From: Arcobacter_B sp049472135
Lineage (GTDB): Bacteria > Campylobacterota > Campylobacteria > Campylobacterales > Arcobacteraceae
DNA length: 64,000 nucleotides
Direction of reading: 5' to 3'
Assembly: GCF_049472135.1 (NCBI RefSeq)
Contig: NZ_JBMOVV010000013.1
Coordinates: 15,624-79,623, forward strand
Shown: in pieces, positions 33,880 to 43,933 of the stretch
How the letters are laid out: every line of letters begins with the position of its first letter
Position numbering within the stretch: position 1 is the stretch's first letter
Notes under the pieces: model-generated
What the model was told of the DNA's origin: nothing
What the model saw: the letters and a program-made list of their open reading frames with translations, nothing else
The model's database searches: none
Program-made: the position numbers and the translations under genes

Positions 33880-35223
33880 ATGAAAACAATAATAAAACTA
33901 TTTTTATTAACTACTATAATTACTCTATTTACTGCTTGTAGTAATAAAAATTTACCCGAACAATATGTTATAAACAGTGAATACAATAAGATTGAAATAA
34001 GTACTAAGAATAAAGGTATTCAAAAAAATCCTCTAAACACTTTATCAAAAAAAGAAAAAGAGTTTTTAGAAGTTATTAAAACAGACGCATACTCATCTTT
34101 ATGTGAAAACAAAAATATTTATAGTAATTTAGAGAAAATTGATAATGAAATAGAACTAAAAAAAGAGTTAAGAGCTTTTTTTATAGTTTACGTTAATAAC
34201 TTAGAGAATTCATGTATCGATACAAAATCATTCTATAAAGAACTTCAAAAAGCTCAATATAAAGATATGAAACACTCTTATGAAATATATACAAAAGACA
34301 TAAACCAGAAAAATTTACTAAAAGACTATGACAACAAAAACTTATCAATAAAAACAATTTTAGATAATCACACACCTAAACATCCAGATTTTTTTAGATT
34401 TATCTCTTTTAAAAATAGCAAAAGTTTAAGTAAATCTCAAAAACATAGACTAAAACTAAATATTGAAAGACTAAAAGTTTTAAAAGAGTTTGATAGTAGT
34501 AATTTTATTCAACTAAATATACCTTCATACAATTTTACACTATATGAAGATGGAAAAAATGTAAAAAGCTTTGGTACAGTTGTAGGTTCTCCAAAAGATC
34601 AAACACCAATTTTGTCAAGTAAACTTTCATATTTTATAGTAAATCCTACTTGGAATATTCCAAGTTCAATTGCCAAAAAAAGTATTATTCCAAAAGCTTT
34701 AAAAGATAAAAAGTTTTTAAAAAAGAAAAATATTGTGATTAGAAAAAAAAGATATGATTTAGACTTAGATGAAGTTAAATTTGAAGATGTTAAATGGGAA
34801 GCATACTTAAAAGAAGATGTTAAAAATATTCCATACAAATTTATACAACTTCCATCAAAAACAAATGGAATGGGAAGAATAAAATATATGTTTGATAATG
34901 ACCATGCTGTTTATATGCATGATACAATTGGCTCTTGGAGATTTAAAATCCCAAAAGAGAATATTAGAGCTGTAAGTCATGGATGTGTAAGATTAGAACA
35001 TCCTCTAGCTTTAATGAAACACCTTACTAAAAACTATACTCCAAAAACATATCAAAGCGTAAGACAAACTTACAATAAAGAAGAAACAGACTCTATTAAT
35101 TTAACAAAAAAATTACCTTTACATATTACATATATTACTTCATATATAAAAGATGGGAAGTTAAGATTTACAAATGATATTTATGGATATGATAAAATCC
35201 AGAAGTTAAATTATGAGATTTAA
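33880..35223 (+). CDS. L,D-transpeptidase (YcbB-like lipoprotein)
   Basis: 447 residues with a lipoprotein signal (lipobox FTAC, Cys20). The C-terminal YkuD domain (about 200-385) has the catalytic set HDTIGSWRFKIP and AVSHGCVRLEHP. Such enzymes make 3-3 crosslinks in peptidoglycan or attach proteins to it. The long N-terminal part resembles the scaffold region of YcbB/LdtD. It lies close to maf and the small protein on the same strand and ends in a hairpin shared with the convergent gene. Confidence 0.9.
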   Translation: MKTIIKLFLLTTIITLFTACSNKNLPEQYVINSEYNKIEISTKNKGIQKNPLNTLSKKEKEFLEVIKTDAYSSLCENKNIYSNLEKIDNEIELKKELRAFFIVYVNNLENSCIDTKSFYKELQKAQYKDMKHSYEIYTKDINQKNLLKDYDNKNLSIKTILDNHTPKHPDFFRFISFKNSKSLSKSQKHRLKLNIERLKVLKEFDSSNFIQLNIPSYNFTLYEDGKNVKSFGTVVGSPKDQTPILSSKLSYFIVNPTWNIPSSIAKKSIIPKALKDKKFLKKKNIVIRKKRYDLDLDEVKFEDVKWEAYLKEDVKNIPYKFIQLPSKTNGMGRIKYMFDNDHAVYMHDTIGSWRFKIPKENIRAVSHGCVRLEHPLALMKHLTKNYTPKTYQSVRQTYNKEETDSINLTKKLPLHITYITSYIKDGKLRFTNDIYGYDKIQKLNYEI

Positions 35224-35247
35224 ATAGGTAAAATAAATACCTATTTA
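35221..35247. terminator. Bidirectional terminator
   Basis: Perfect 10-bp stem TAAATAGGTA (35221-35230) / TACCTATTTA (35238-35247), loop 7 nt, overlapping the stops of both convergent genes. Confidence 0.75.
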
Positions 35248-35711
35248 ATTAATGTTTTAATAGTTGTTAACATACCTGTATGTAAATTATAATTTGCTAC
35301 AGGAAAATCTAGATTATCTTCATCAGTTAAATTAACTCTGTAAGAGTTTAAATATTTAGCTAAAATTTCTAAATCTATTGTTTCATAAGATACATCTTTA
35401 TAAGAAGTTCTAACTAATTGTTTTTTACTATTTGATTCTTCTAAGATAAAAGCCATTGTTCTTAAACAAACTAAGTCAGACCATCTATAAAAGAACTCTT
35501 TATCTATTTGCTCTACTTTTCTTCCTTCTGGAGTAAAAAGTAAATTCTGTTCTCTAAGAGGTAAAAGTACTGAAAGAGTAGCTTTAATATAAGGCAAAAT
35601 TTTCTCTTTCCAAAAATCTTCTTCTTCACTTTTATCTAAAGCTTTTGAGTACTCTTCTAATATCTCATCTAAAGAGGCTGTTTTTAACAGTTCATCCAAT
35701 GATTTACTCAT
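35241..35711 (-). CDS. Conserved hypothetical protein
   Basis: 156 residues, acidic and soluble, no signal peptide or membrane segment. Begins SKSLDELLKTASLDEILEEY with helical character; middle part has REQNLLFTPEGRKVEQIDKEFFYRW. No family recognised. Its start overlaps the dxs stop by one base (TAATG), so translation is coupled to dxs, a pattern that suggests a conserved neighbour. Confidence 0.65.
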   Translation of the reverse strand: MSKSLDELLKTASLDEILEEYSKALDKSEEEDFWKEKILPYIKATLSVLLPLREQNLLFTPEGRKVEQIDKEFFYRWSDLVCLRTMAFILEESNSKKQLVRTSYKDVSYETIDLEILAKYLNSYRVNLTDEDNLDFPVANYNLHTGMLTTIKTLIK

Positions 35712-37513
35712 TATTTTACCTTTTTAACTAATTGTTCTGGAAGTAGTTGTAATGACTCTTCAACTTTTTTTGTATCACCATGATTAATAAAGTCATCTTC
35801 ATACTCAAAAGATGTAAGTTTTACACAAACTTTCTCTTCATTTAAAAACTCTAAAATAGCACTTGCAACTCCACCTTGTTTTTGTGAATCACTAAATACA
35901 TACCAATCATCATATTTTTTTGATAACTCTTTTAAAGTTTCTGTATCTAAAGGTTTTACAAATCTTAAATCTAAAATAGCAATGTTTTCATCATGTAAAG
36001 CTTCTGTTTTACAGGCTTTTCCAACTGCTGCACCATAACCTATAAATAGTTTATTTGAAGTACCTTCTTTTAAAAGTTCAGCCTTACCTAATTCAAAGCC
36101 TTCACTTTTATAATTAGTCTCAATATATGCACCTCTTGGATATCTTATAGCACATGGTTTATTTAAAGTATAAGAGAATTCAATCGCTTGATTTAAAGTT
36201 TCATTATCTCTTGGTGCAAATAAGACCATATTAGGAATAAATCTTAAGTATGAAATATCAAAAGTCCCTTGATGTGTTTCCCCATCATTCCCTACAATAC
36301 CTGCTCTATCTATAGCAAATACTACTGGTAAATCCATAAGACATACATCATGAATTATTTGATCAAAGCCTCTTTGTAAGAATGTTGAATAGATTGTAAT
36401 AAATGGTTTAAAACCTTCTTTTGCCATAGCAGCCATTGAAGTTACAGCATGTTGTTCAGCAATTGCAACATCCCAAAATCTATCAGGGAATTTATCCATA
36501 AGCTTATTTATTCCTGTACCACTTGGCATTGCAGCTGTAACACCTACAACGTTATCATGTTTACAGGCTAAATTAGTAAGGGCATCTGCAAATACAGCAG
36601 TTGCAGCTTTTGGAGCTTCTTTTTTTACAAATGCTCCATCTTCAACATTGAAAGGACCTACCCCATGCCAATGTTCATGTTGACCTTCAGCTACTTTATA
36701 GCCTTTTCCTTTTACTGTTCTTGCATGAACAATTACAGGTTTTTTCATAGCTTTTGCTATTTCTAAAGTATCAATAACTTCTTCTAAGTTATGTCCATCA
36801 ATAGGTCCTATATAATCAATACCCATTTCTTCAAAAAGTATACCAGGAGTAATTAACTTCATAGCCTCTTCCATTCTTTTAGCTATATATGTTGTTCCTT
36901 CTGGCATATTTTTCTTAATAAAATTATCAACTTTTCCTTTGAAACCTTGATAATATTTTCCTGCTAAAAGCTTTGAAAGATATTTTGAGATAGCTCCAAT
37001 AGGTTTTGCAATTGACATTTCATTGTCATTTAAGATAATCACAACTGGAAGTTTTAAATCACCTAATTCATTTAGAGCTTCATATACCATACCAGCTGTC
37101 ATTGAACCATCACCTATCATTACAACAGGTACTCTGTCTTCTTTTTTTAGCTGTATTGATTTAGCAGCACCAACTGCTAATGATATAGATGTTGAACTAT
37201 GACCTGCAACAAAATAATCTGCCACAGACTCTTTGGGTTTTGTAAAACCACTTAATCCCCCAAACTGTCTTATAGTTTCAAACTCTTCCCATCTTCCTGT
37301 TAAAAGTTTATGAGGGTAACATTGATGTGATACATCAAATATAAAAGGGTCTTTATATGCATCAAATACATAATGCATTCCAATTGTAAGCTCAACTGCA
37401 CCTAAAGTTGAAGAGAAGTGTCCACCCTTTCTAGATACAACATCTATAATTCTGTCTCTAATTTTTTGAGAAATATCCTCTAGCTCTTCTAATGATTTGT
37501 TTTTTACTTCCAT
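35711..37513 (-). CDS. dxs: 1-deoxy-D-xylulose-5-phosphate synthase
   Basis: 600 residues. Thiamine-diphosphate enzyme joining pyruvate and glyceraldehyde 3-phosphate in the first step of the MEP isoprenoid pathway. Domains in order: ThDP-binding (GDGSMTAGMVYEALN, then NDNEMSIAKP), transketolase pyrimidine domain (AIAEQHAVTSMAAMAKEG), and C-terminal domain. The early SRKGGHFSSTLGAVELTI is typical. It follows hisC by 13 bp. Confidence 0.96.
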   Translation of the reverse strand: MEVKNKSLEELEDISQKIRDRIIDVVSRKGGHFSSTLGAVELTIGMHYVFDAYKDPFIFDVSHQCYPHKLLTGRWEEFETIRQFGGLSGFTKPKESVADYFVAGHSSTSISLAVGAAKSIQLKKEDRVPVVMIGDGSMTAGMVYEALNELGDLKLPVVIILNDNEMSIAKPIGAISKYLSKLLAGKYYQGFKGKVDNFIKKNMPEGTTYIAKRMEEAMKLITPGILFEEMGIDYIGPIDGHNLEEVIDTLEIAKAMKKPVIVHARTVKGKGYKVAEGQHEHWHGVGPFNVEDGAFVKKEAPKAATAVFADALTNLACKHDNVVGVTAAMPSGTGINKLMDKFPDRFWDVAIAEQHAVTSMAAMAKEGFKPFITIYSTFLQRGFDQIIHDVCLMDLPVVFAIDRAGIVGNDGETHQGTFDISYLRFIPNMVLFAPRDNETLNQAIEFSYTLNKPCAIRYPRGAYIETNYKSEGFELGKAELLKEGTSNKLFIGYGAAVGKACKTEALHDENIAILDLRFVKPLDTETLKELSKKYDDWYVFSDSQKQGGVASAILEFLNEEKVCVKLTSFEYEDDFINHGDTKKVEESLQLLPEQLVKKVK

Positions 37514-37526
37514 AATAATTTCTTAT

Positions 37527-38633
37527 CTACTTATTTTCCTCTAATACCTCATCTAAGATACTAAAAACTCTTGTATTTTGGCTTTGAGAACCAATTGTTA
37601 CTCTAATTGCATTTACACCATAACCAGTAAGGTCTCTTACAATTACACCTCTTTTTAGAAGTTGTGTTGCAACTTCTTTAGAACTATATTTATCACCAAA
37701 TTTAAGTGTGATAAAATTTGTATATGAATCAATATATTCAAAACCTTTTTGTTTTGCATACTCTTCATATCTTTTCATTTCTTCAAAATTTAAAGCAATA
37801 CAGCTTTGAACAAACTCTTCATCTTTTAATGCTTCAATTGCCGCAGCTAAAGATAAAGTTGTAATATTAAATGGTGCTCTTAATTTATAGAAAGTTTTAA
37901 TAATTTCTTCATTCGCAACACCATATCCAACTCTCATACCACCTAAAGCATAAGCTTTAGAGAATGTGCCTAAATAAATTGCATTAGGGAATTTAGTGAT
38001 TAAATCTTTTGCATCAATCTTTTTCTTTTCATCTTTGAAAGAAGCATACTCTTGATAAGCTCCATCAACTACAACTAAAGTATCTCTATCAATAGTTTCT
38101 AGAAATTTATATACATCATCTTTATCTAAACACTCACCTAAAGGATTATTTGGTAAACATAAGAAGATAACATCAGCACCATGTTCTTTATACATAGCAC
38201 TAAATTGTTCTAAGTTATGTTCATCATCTTCAGTTTTTAGGATTGTACATCCAGTTTGTTTTCCATAAATTTCATACATAGCAAAAGTAGTTTTTGCCAT
38301 TAAGATTTTTGAATTTTCATCACATTTTGCATGAACACAGAACTCTAATATTTGGTCACTTCCAGAACCTATAATAATATTCGAATCTTTAACATCAAAC
38401 TTATTAGCTAATGCAGCTTTTAATTCAAACATTGAATCATCTGGATAAATAAACATATTTTTTGCTAATTCTTGAATCTTAGCAGTTACTTTTGGAGATG
38501 TTCCATATGGGTTCTCATTTGATGCAAGCTTTATAATATCTTTTTCATCAATTCCATACTCTCTTACAACTAACTCTATTGGCTTCCCTGCTTCGTAAGT
38601 TGTAACATTTTCTAAAACTTTATTAAATTTCAT
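37527..38633 (-). CDS. hisC: Histidinol-phosphate aminotransferase
   Basis: 368 residues, PLP class-II aminotransferase. Motifs: LASNENPYGTSPKV near the start, GSGSDQILEF, CLPNNPLGECLD, DGAYQEYA, and the PLP lysine in GTFSKAYALGGMRVGYG. Acts in histidine biosynthesis and in many bacteria also on aromatic amino acids, which fits its position next to pheA. 20 bp from pheA, 13 bp from dxs. Confidence 0.93.
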   Translation of the reverse strand: MKFNKVLENVTTYEAGKPIELVVREYGIDEKDIIKLASNENPYGTSPKVTAKIQELAKNMFIYPDDSMFELKAALANKFDVKDSNIIIGSGSDQILEFCVHAKCDENSKILMAKTTFAMYEIYGKQTGCTILKTEDDEHNLEQFSAMYKEHGADVIFLCLPNNPLGECLDKDDVYKFLETIDRDTLVVVDGAYQEYASFKDEKKKIDAKDLITKFPNAIYLGTFSKAYALGGMRVGYGVANEEIIKTFYKLRAPFNITTLSLAAAIEALKDEEFVQSCIALNFEEMKRYEEYAKQKGFEYIDSYTNFITLKFGDKYSSKEVATQLLKRGVIVRDLTGYGVNAIRVTIGSQSQNTRVFSILDEVLEENK

Positions 38634-38653
38634 TTTTTTTCCTAATCTATTGA

Positions 38654-39721
38654 TTAAATATCATTTATCTCTTTAACATAAGACCCTAAAACTTTTACAG
38701 TATCTTTATGTTTTTCTAATACAGCTTTTACATGTTCATCATCTTTATGACCATCAAAATCAATAAAGAATATTGAGTTACCCTGAACAATATGCGATTT
38801 AATTTTTGTTAAGTTAATTCCTGAATTATTAAAATCAGTTAAGAACTCAACTAATGCCCCTTGTCTGTCAGGAAATTCAACTAAAATTGAAGTTTTATCA
38901 TTTCCTGATTGTGCATTTTCAAAGTCACTTATTATAAAGAATCTTGTTTTATTGTTGTCTTTATCTTCAATATTTTCAAATAAAATTGGAAGATTGTTAA
39001 GCTTTGCACCAACATGAGGACAAATGGCAGCACTAAATGGCTCTTTTGCTGCAAGTTTTGCAGCTTTAGTTGTTGACTCAATTGGAATTTGCTCTACCTC
39101 ATCTAAACCAAAGTTTGCTAAGAATTTTCTACACTGATCAAAAGCAATATCTTTAGAATAGATTCTTTTAATATCTTTCACTTTATCACATGTACTTGCA
39201 AATGTATGATGAATATCCAATACAACTTCTGCAATAATTTTTAAATCATACTTATTTAAACAATTTATTGTATCAGTTACAATCCCATTTGATGAATTTT
39301 CAATAGGAACAACACCAAATTTTGCTTTTTTTGTATCAACTTCCCTAAAGATACCATTTATTGAAGAAATAGATACATATGAACTCATAGCTCCAAATCT
39401 TCCTTCAGCAGCTTGATGCGTAAAGCTTCCTTCAGGTCCTAAGTATGCTACATTTTCTGGAAGTTCTAAATTTCTTGAAATTGCAAAAATCTCTAAGAAT
39501 AATGCTTCTATAGCAGCTCTATTTAATTTTCCTGTATTTAGAGATTCTAATCTATCAATAATCTCTTTTTCTCTTTCAGGTCTATAAATAGCTCCACCAC
39601 TTTTAGCTTTTAAAAGTCCAACTTGATGTACAACTTCCATTCTACTATTAATAAGTTTTAATAGTTCTTCATCAATAGTATCTAGTTTATTTCTTAACTC
39701 TAATAAGCCCTGCTCGTTCAT
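38654..39721 (-). CDS. pheA: Bifunctional chorismate mutase / prephenate dehydratase
   Basis: 355 residues. N-terminal AroQ-type chorismate mutase (about 1-85: LRNKLDTIDEELLKLINSRM, IYRPEREKEII). Prephenate dehydratase follows (from about 95: YLGPEGSFTHQAAEGRFG, FGVVPIENSSNGIV, KTRFFIIS), then an ACT domain (SILVEFPDRQGALVEFL) for phenylalanine feedback. This is the standard biosynthetic enzyme; a second, mutase-less dehydratase sits at 31096. Operon lysA-pheA-hisC-dxs. Confidence 0.95.
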   Translation of the reverse strand: MNEQGLLELRNKLDTIDEELLKLINSRMEVVHQVGLLKAKSGGAIYRPEREKEIIDRLESLNTGKLNRAAIEALFLEIFAISRNLELPENVAYLGPEGSFTHQAAEGRFGAMSSYVSISSINGIFREVDTKKAKFGVVPIENSSNGIVTDTINCLNKYDLKIIAEVVLDIHHTFASTCDKVKDIKRIYSKDIAFDQCRKFLANFGLDEVEQIPIESTTKAAKLAAKEPFSAAICPHVGAKLNNLPILFENIEDKDNNKTRFFIISDFENAQSGNDKTSILVEFPDRQGALVEFLTDFNNSGINLTKIKSHIVQGNSIFFIDFDGHKDDEHVKAVLEKHKDTVKVLGSYVKEINDI

Positions 39722-39742
39722 TTGTACCCTTTGTGTTTTCTG

Positions 39743-40951
39743 CTATTTTATGAACTCTTCTTCTAAAGCAATTAAATCTTCAAAAGTCTCTCTTTTTCTA
39801 ATAATTCTATCAACCCCATTCTCAACTGCTATTTCAGCTACTTTTCCTCTAGTATTGTAGTTTGATGCCATTGTAAAACAGTATGCACCTGCACTGTAAA
39901 TAGCTACTAAATCATTGTGTTGTGTCTTTGGTAAGTCAATATTTTTAGCAAAGAAATCTCCACTTTCACATACTGGACCAACTAAATTACAATCACTTAA
40001 TTCATTATTATCATTTAATACTTCTATTTTGTGATATGCATTATATAATGATGGTCTAATTAAATCATTCATTGCACCATCAACAATTACAAATCTTTTT
40101 TCACCATTTACTTTTTCATATAAAACTTTAGTTACAAAAACTCCTGAGTTTCCAACTAAAAATCTTCCTGGTTCACAAACAACTGTAATATCTAAACCAA
40201 ATAATGCTTCTAAAATTGATTGAGCATACTCATTTGTGTCAATTAGTTTTTCATCATCATAAACAATACCTAATCCACCACCAACATCAAAGAAGTTTAA
40301 TTCAATTTTAATAGCAGCTAAATTTCTTACTAAATCAGCAACTAATTTTACTGATTCTTTAATTGGTTCTAACTCTGTTAATTGAGAACCAATATGACAA
40401 TGAATTCCTGTTGGCTCTAATGAATTGCTATTTTTACATTGAATATACATTCTTTTTGCTGTATCAACATCAACACCAAATTTGTTCTCATGTAAACCTG
40501 TTGAAATATATGGATGAGTTTGAGGATCAATATTTGGGTTTACTCTAATAGAAATTCTAGCAACCTTTCCTAACTCTTTTGCAATTAACTCAACTCTATC
40601 AAGTTCTGCTGCACTTTCAACATTGATCATTAAAATTCCAAGTTCTAATGCTTCTTTAATTTCGCTATCTATTTTTCCAACACCAGAAAAAATGATTTTG
40701 TAAGGTTGAACTCCTACTTTTAATGCTCTTTTTACTTCACCAATCGAAACACAATCAGCTCCAGCACCTAAATCTGCTAAGTGCTTAATAACAGATAAAT
40801 TTGAATTTGCTTTTACAGCATATGCTAAAAGTGATTTTCTTGCTTTAAAAGCTCCTTTTAGTTCATTATATTGTGCCGTAATATGATCAAAGTCATACAC
40901 ATAATATGGCGTTTGATACTTGTTTGCTAATTCTTTAAAATTTATATTCAT
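39743..40951 (-). CDS. lysA: Diaminopimelate decarboxylase
   Basis: 402 residues, alanine-racemase-fold PLP enzyme making L-lysine from meso-diaminopimelate. The PLP lysine is in LLAYAVKANSN, the glycine loop in FFDVGGGLGIVYDD, and the active-site Cys in GPVCESGDFFA. Near the C terminus AGAYCFTMASNYNTRGK is normal. It is first gene of the lysA-pheA-hisC-dxs run. Confidence 0.96.
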   Translation of the reverse strand: MNINFKELANKYQTPYYVYDFDHITAQYNELKGAFKARKSLLAYAVKANSNLSVIKHLADLGAGADCVSIGEVKRALKVGVQPYKIIFSGVGKIDSEIKEALELGILMINVESAAELDRVELIAKELGKVARISIRVNPNIDPQTHPYISTGLHENKFGVDVDTAKRMYIQCKNSNSLEPTGIHCHIGSQLTELEPIKESVKLVADLVRNLAAIKIELNFFDVGGGLGIVYDDEKLIDTNEYAQSILEALFGLDITVVCEPGRFLVGNSGVFVTKVLYEKVNGEKRFVIVDGAMNDLIRPSLYNAYHKIEVLNDNNELSDCNLVGPVCESGDFFAKNIDLPKTQHNDLVAIYSAGAYCFTMASNYNTRGKVAEIAVENGVDRIIRKRETFEDLIALEEEFIK

Positions 40952-41087
40952 ACTCTTTAATTACCTATTCCTCTTTAAAATCTTAATTTAAAATTTCAAT
41001 AAATTAAAAATTAAAACTTTTTTGTTTTGATAATTATAATTTAAATAAGTGGTAGAAAGTTATGATTTTGAGTAAAGACCAAGGCGA

Positions 41088-41142
41088 AAGTAAATTTTGA
41101 GCAGGAGCTTACTTGTAGTAAGTGAGTGTTCAAAATTTACTT
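41088..41142. repeat. Long hairpin element between lysA and fabI
   Basis: Arms of 16 nt (AAGTAAATTTTGAGCA 41088-41103; TGTTCAAAATTTACTT 41127-41142) match at 15 positions. An inner hairpin CTTACT/AGTAAG (41108-41122) fills the loop. No ORF. May be a dispersed repeat or RNA element. Confidence 0.55.
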
Positions 41143-41148
41143 GACAAC

Positions 41149-41184
41149 GTAGGTATTTGCCAAAAGCTTAAGCTTTATACCTAC
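41149..41184 (-). terminator. Terminator-like hairpin overlapping the fabI stop
   Basis: Outer stem GTAGGTAT (41149-41156) / ATACCTAC (41177-41184) encloses the palindrome AAAGCTTAAGCTTT (41163-41176). It lies at the very end of fabI on the minus strand; there is no clear T tract. Confidence 0.5.
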
Positions 41185-42008
41185 TTATCTGTACCGTTCC
41201 ATGCAATATTTGGCCTACCATTCTCATCAAATTTAACCGCTGGCATACCCATTACATTATATCCTGAATCCACATAGTGAATCTCACCTGTAACAGCTGA
41301 GCTTAAATCAGATAGTAAATACATACCTGAATTTCCTACTTCATCAATTGTTACATTTTTCTTTAATGGAGCATGAGCTTCATTCCACTTAAGCATAAAT
41401 CTGAAATCACCAATTCCAGCAGCTGCTAAAGTTTTAATAGGTCCTGCAGAAATAGCATTTACTCTAATTCCATCTTTACCTAAATCTTCTGCTAAATATT
41501 TTGTAGTCATTTCTAATGCAGCTTTTGCAATACCCATTAAGTTATAGTTAGGGATATATTTAGCTCCACCATAATATGTTAAAGTTAAAACAGAAGAGTT
41601 ATCACTTAATAAAGGTTTTAATTCTCTAACTACTTCAATTAAAGAGTAAACAGAGATATCCATAGCAATATCAAATGCCTCTTTAGAAATATCATAGAAT
41701 CTTCCAGATAATCCCTCTTTTGGAGCAAATGCAATTGAGTGAACAATAAAGTCAATTTGACCCATATCTTTCTCAATTGATTCTTTTAATGCTTTAATTT
41801 CTTCAGGTTTTGATACATCACATGGATATACATAATCAGCACTTCCAAACTCAGCTGCGATTGGTTCTACTCTTTTCTTTAAAGAATCATTTAAATAAGT
41901 AAATGCAATTTCAGCACCTTGAGCTGCACAGGCTTTTGCAATACCATAAGCGATAGACTTATTGTTTGCAACACCTAAAATAACACCTTTTTTACCTTTC
42001 ATAAACAT
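41181..42008 (-). CDS. fabI: Enoyl-ACP reductase (NADH)
   Basis: 275 residues. Last step of each fatty-acid elongation cycle. SDR variant with GVANNKSIAYGIAKACAAQGA for the cofactor, HSIAFAPKEGLSGRF, and the Tyr-x6-Lys pair in YYGGAKYIPNYNLMGIAKAALE. RVNAISAGPIKTLAAAGI is typical. The start overlaps the tpiA stop by one base (TAATG); an in-frame ATG two codons later is also possible. Confidence 0.95.
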   Translation of the reverse strand: MFMKGKKGVILGVANNKSIAYGIAKACAAQGAEIAFTYLNDSLKKRVEPIAAEFGSADYVYPCDVSKPEEIKALKESIEKDMGQIDFIVHSIAFAPKEGLSGRFYDISKEAFDIAMDISVYSLIEVVRELKPLLSDNSSVLTLTYYGGAKYIPNYNLMGIAKAALEMTTKYLAEDLGKDGIRVNAISAGPIKTLAAAGIGDFRFMLKWNEAHAPLKKNVTIDEVGNSGMYLLSDLSSAVTGEIHYVDSGYNVMGMPAVKFDENGRPNIAWNGTDK

Positions 42009-42718
42009 TATACATCCTTTGTGTTTTCAATAATTTGCTTGAAGTCTTCAACAATCCATGAAGCAGTACCAATTAAAGCTCCATCAACACCATCAAGACT
42101 ACAAATTTCTCTTACATTAGCAACTTTTACAGATCCACCATATAATAATGGTTTTTTAATCTTTGATTTAATTGCAGAGTGAACTGCTGTAATATCATCA
42201 TTTGTTGCAGTAACTCCTGTACCAATTGCCCAAACAGGTTCATATGCAAGTATTAAATTTTCATAGTTAATATCAATACCAACAAATTGCTCATAAATAT
42301 ACTCTAAAGTTTTTTCTAAACCTTCTTCTTTAACTTCTAAAGGCTCACCAATACAATAAATAATTTTGTATCCTAACTCTTTAAAATATGAAAATTTTTT
42401 AGCAATTTCTTCTTGTGATTCACCAAGAATATGTCTTCTTTCACTATGTCCAATTAAAATAGTTTTAATTCCAAACTCATCTAATTGTTGAGTTCCTATT
42501 TCACCCGTAAAAGAACCCTTTTCAACGCCATAAGCATTTTGAGCTCCTATAGTGAAATTTGAAACTGTATCAAAAGAGTCTAATGAAGTTGCTGTTGGGA
42601 AAATATAAACTTCATTTGAAATCTCATTTGATTTTAAAAAATCATTAACTTCATTTACAAATGAAGCTGTTGATTTTCTCGTATGGTTTGTTTTAAAGTT
42701 TGATGCAATAATTGCCAA
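42008..42718 (-). CDS. tpiA: Triosephosphate isomerase
   Basis: 236 residues, a little short as in other Campylobacterota. Interconverts DHAP and glyceraldehyde 3-phosphate. The catalytic His is in LIGHSERRHILGE, the catalytic Glu in AYEPVWAIGTG, and the phosphate loop in LLYGGSVKVANV. It lies 3 bp after pgk; the fabI start overlaps its stop. Confidence 0.95.
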   Translation of the reverse strand: MAIIASNFKTNHTRKSTASFVNEVNDFLKSNEISNEVYIFPTATSLDSFDTVSNFTIGAQNAYGVEKGSFTGEIGTQQLDEFGIKTILIGHSERRHILGESQEEIAKKFSYFKELGYKIIYCIGEPLEVKEEGLEKTLEYIYEQFVGIDINYENLILAYEPVWAIGTGVTATNDDITAVHSAIKSKIKKPLLYGGSVKVANVREICSLDGVDGALIGTASWIVEDFKQIIENTKDV

Positions 42719-42721
42719 ATC

Positions 42722-43918
42722 TTATTCCTCTATTACAAGTGCTTTAACACCTGGTAAAATTTTTCCTTCAATCAATTCTAATGATGCACCACCACCAGTA
42801 GAAATGAAAGTCATTTCATCTTCATCACCTGTAACTCTAACTAAGTCAGCAGTATCACCACCACCAACAACAGTTGTAGCATATGAAGAAGCTACTGCAT
42901 GAGAAATTTTTGTTGAACCTTTTGCAAATTTATCCATTTCATAAACACCCATTGGCCCATTCCATAAAATAGTATGTGCATCTTCAAGTGCTTGAGAGAA
43001 TAAAAGTGCAGTAGCAGGACCAATATCTAATCCCATCCAACCTTTAGGTATTTCCTGAGTAGTTGTTGGTTTTGCAAATGCTTCTGCATTAAATGCTTCA
43101 GCTGCCACAACATCTACAGGTAAGTAAAGTTTAACACCTAATTGTTTTGCTTCTTCCATAATTTTAATTGCTTCTGGAATTAAATCATCTTCAACTAAAG
43201 AGTTTCCTACTTCATAACCTTGTGCTTTCAGAAAAGTAAATGCCATTCCTCCACCAATAAGGATTTTGTCTACTTTTGGAACTAAGTTATATAAAGCTTC
43301 TAATTTTCCAGATACTTTTGAACCACCAACAATAGAAACGAATGGTCTTTTTGGTTCATTTACAATGTGATGGAAAAATTTAATCTCTTTTGCAAGTAAG
43401 AATCCAGCTGCTTTTGAATCAATATCAAAATGTCTTGCAATACCTTCAACTGAAGCATGAGCTCTGTGAGATACACCAAAGGCATCGTTAATATAAACAT
43501 CAGCCATTGAAGCTAGTTTAAAACTTAGCTCTTCATCATTCTTAGTTTCACCAGCTTCAAATCTCATATTTTCTAATAATAAAATTTCACCAGCTTCTAA
43601 AGATTTAGCCATTTCTAGTGTTTCATCACAAACAATACCAGGAGCCATTTTAATCTCTTGCTTAAGTAAAGTATGTAACCTTTTTGCAATTGGTTCTAAA
43701 GAGAATTTCTCTTCAAAACCATTTTTTGGTCTACCAAAGTGAGAAGCTAAGATAATAGAACAATCATTATCAATACAATATCTAATTGTATTTAAAGCAC
43801 TTCTAATTCTTCTATCATCAGTGATGTTATTATACTCATCCATTGGTACGTTAAAATCACATCTAATAAAAACTCTTTTATTAGCTACATCAATATTTTT
43901 AATTTCCTGTAATTTCAT
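42722..43918 (-). CDS. pgk: Phosphoglycerate kinase
   Basis: 398 residues. Glycolysis and gluconeogenesis. N-terminal RVFIRCDFNVPMDEYNNI, LASHFGRPK, the hinge region, and nucleotide-site WNGPMGVYEMDKFAKGS and VVGGGDTADLV are all present. It lies 15 bp after gapA in a gapA-pgk-tpiA-fabI unit. Confidence 0.97.
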   Translation of the reverse strand: MKLQEIKNIDVANKRVFIRCDFNVPMDEYNNITDDRRIRSALNTIRYCIDNDCSIILASHFGRPKNGFEEKFSLEPIAKRLHTLLKQEIKMAPGIVCDETLEMAKSLEAGEILLLENMRFEAGETKNDEELSFKLASMADVYINDAFGVSHRAHASVEGIARHFDIDSKAAGFLLAKEIKFFHHIVNEPKRPFVSIVGGSKVSGKLEALYNLVPKVDKILIGGGMAFTFLKAQGYEVGNSLVEDDLIPEAIKIMEEAKQLGVKLYLPVDVVAAEAFNAEAFAKPTTTQEIPKGWMGLDIGPATALLFSQALEDAHTILWNGPMGVYEMDKFAKGSTKISHAVASSYATTVVGGGDTADLVRVTGDEDEMTFISTGGGASLELIEGKILPGVKALVIEE

Positions 43919-43933
43919 CTTATTTCATACTCC

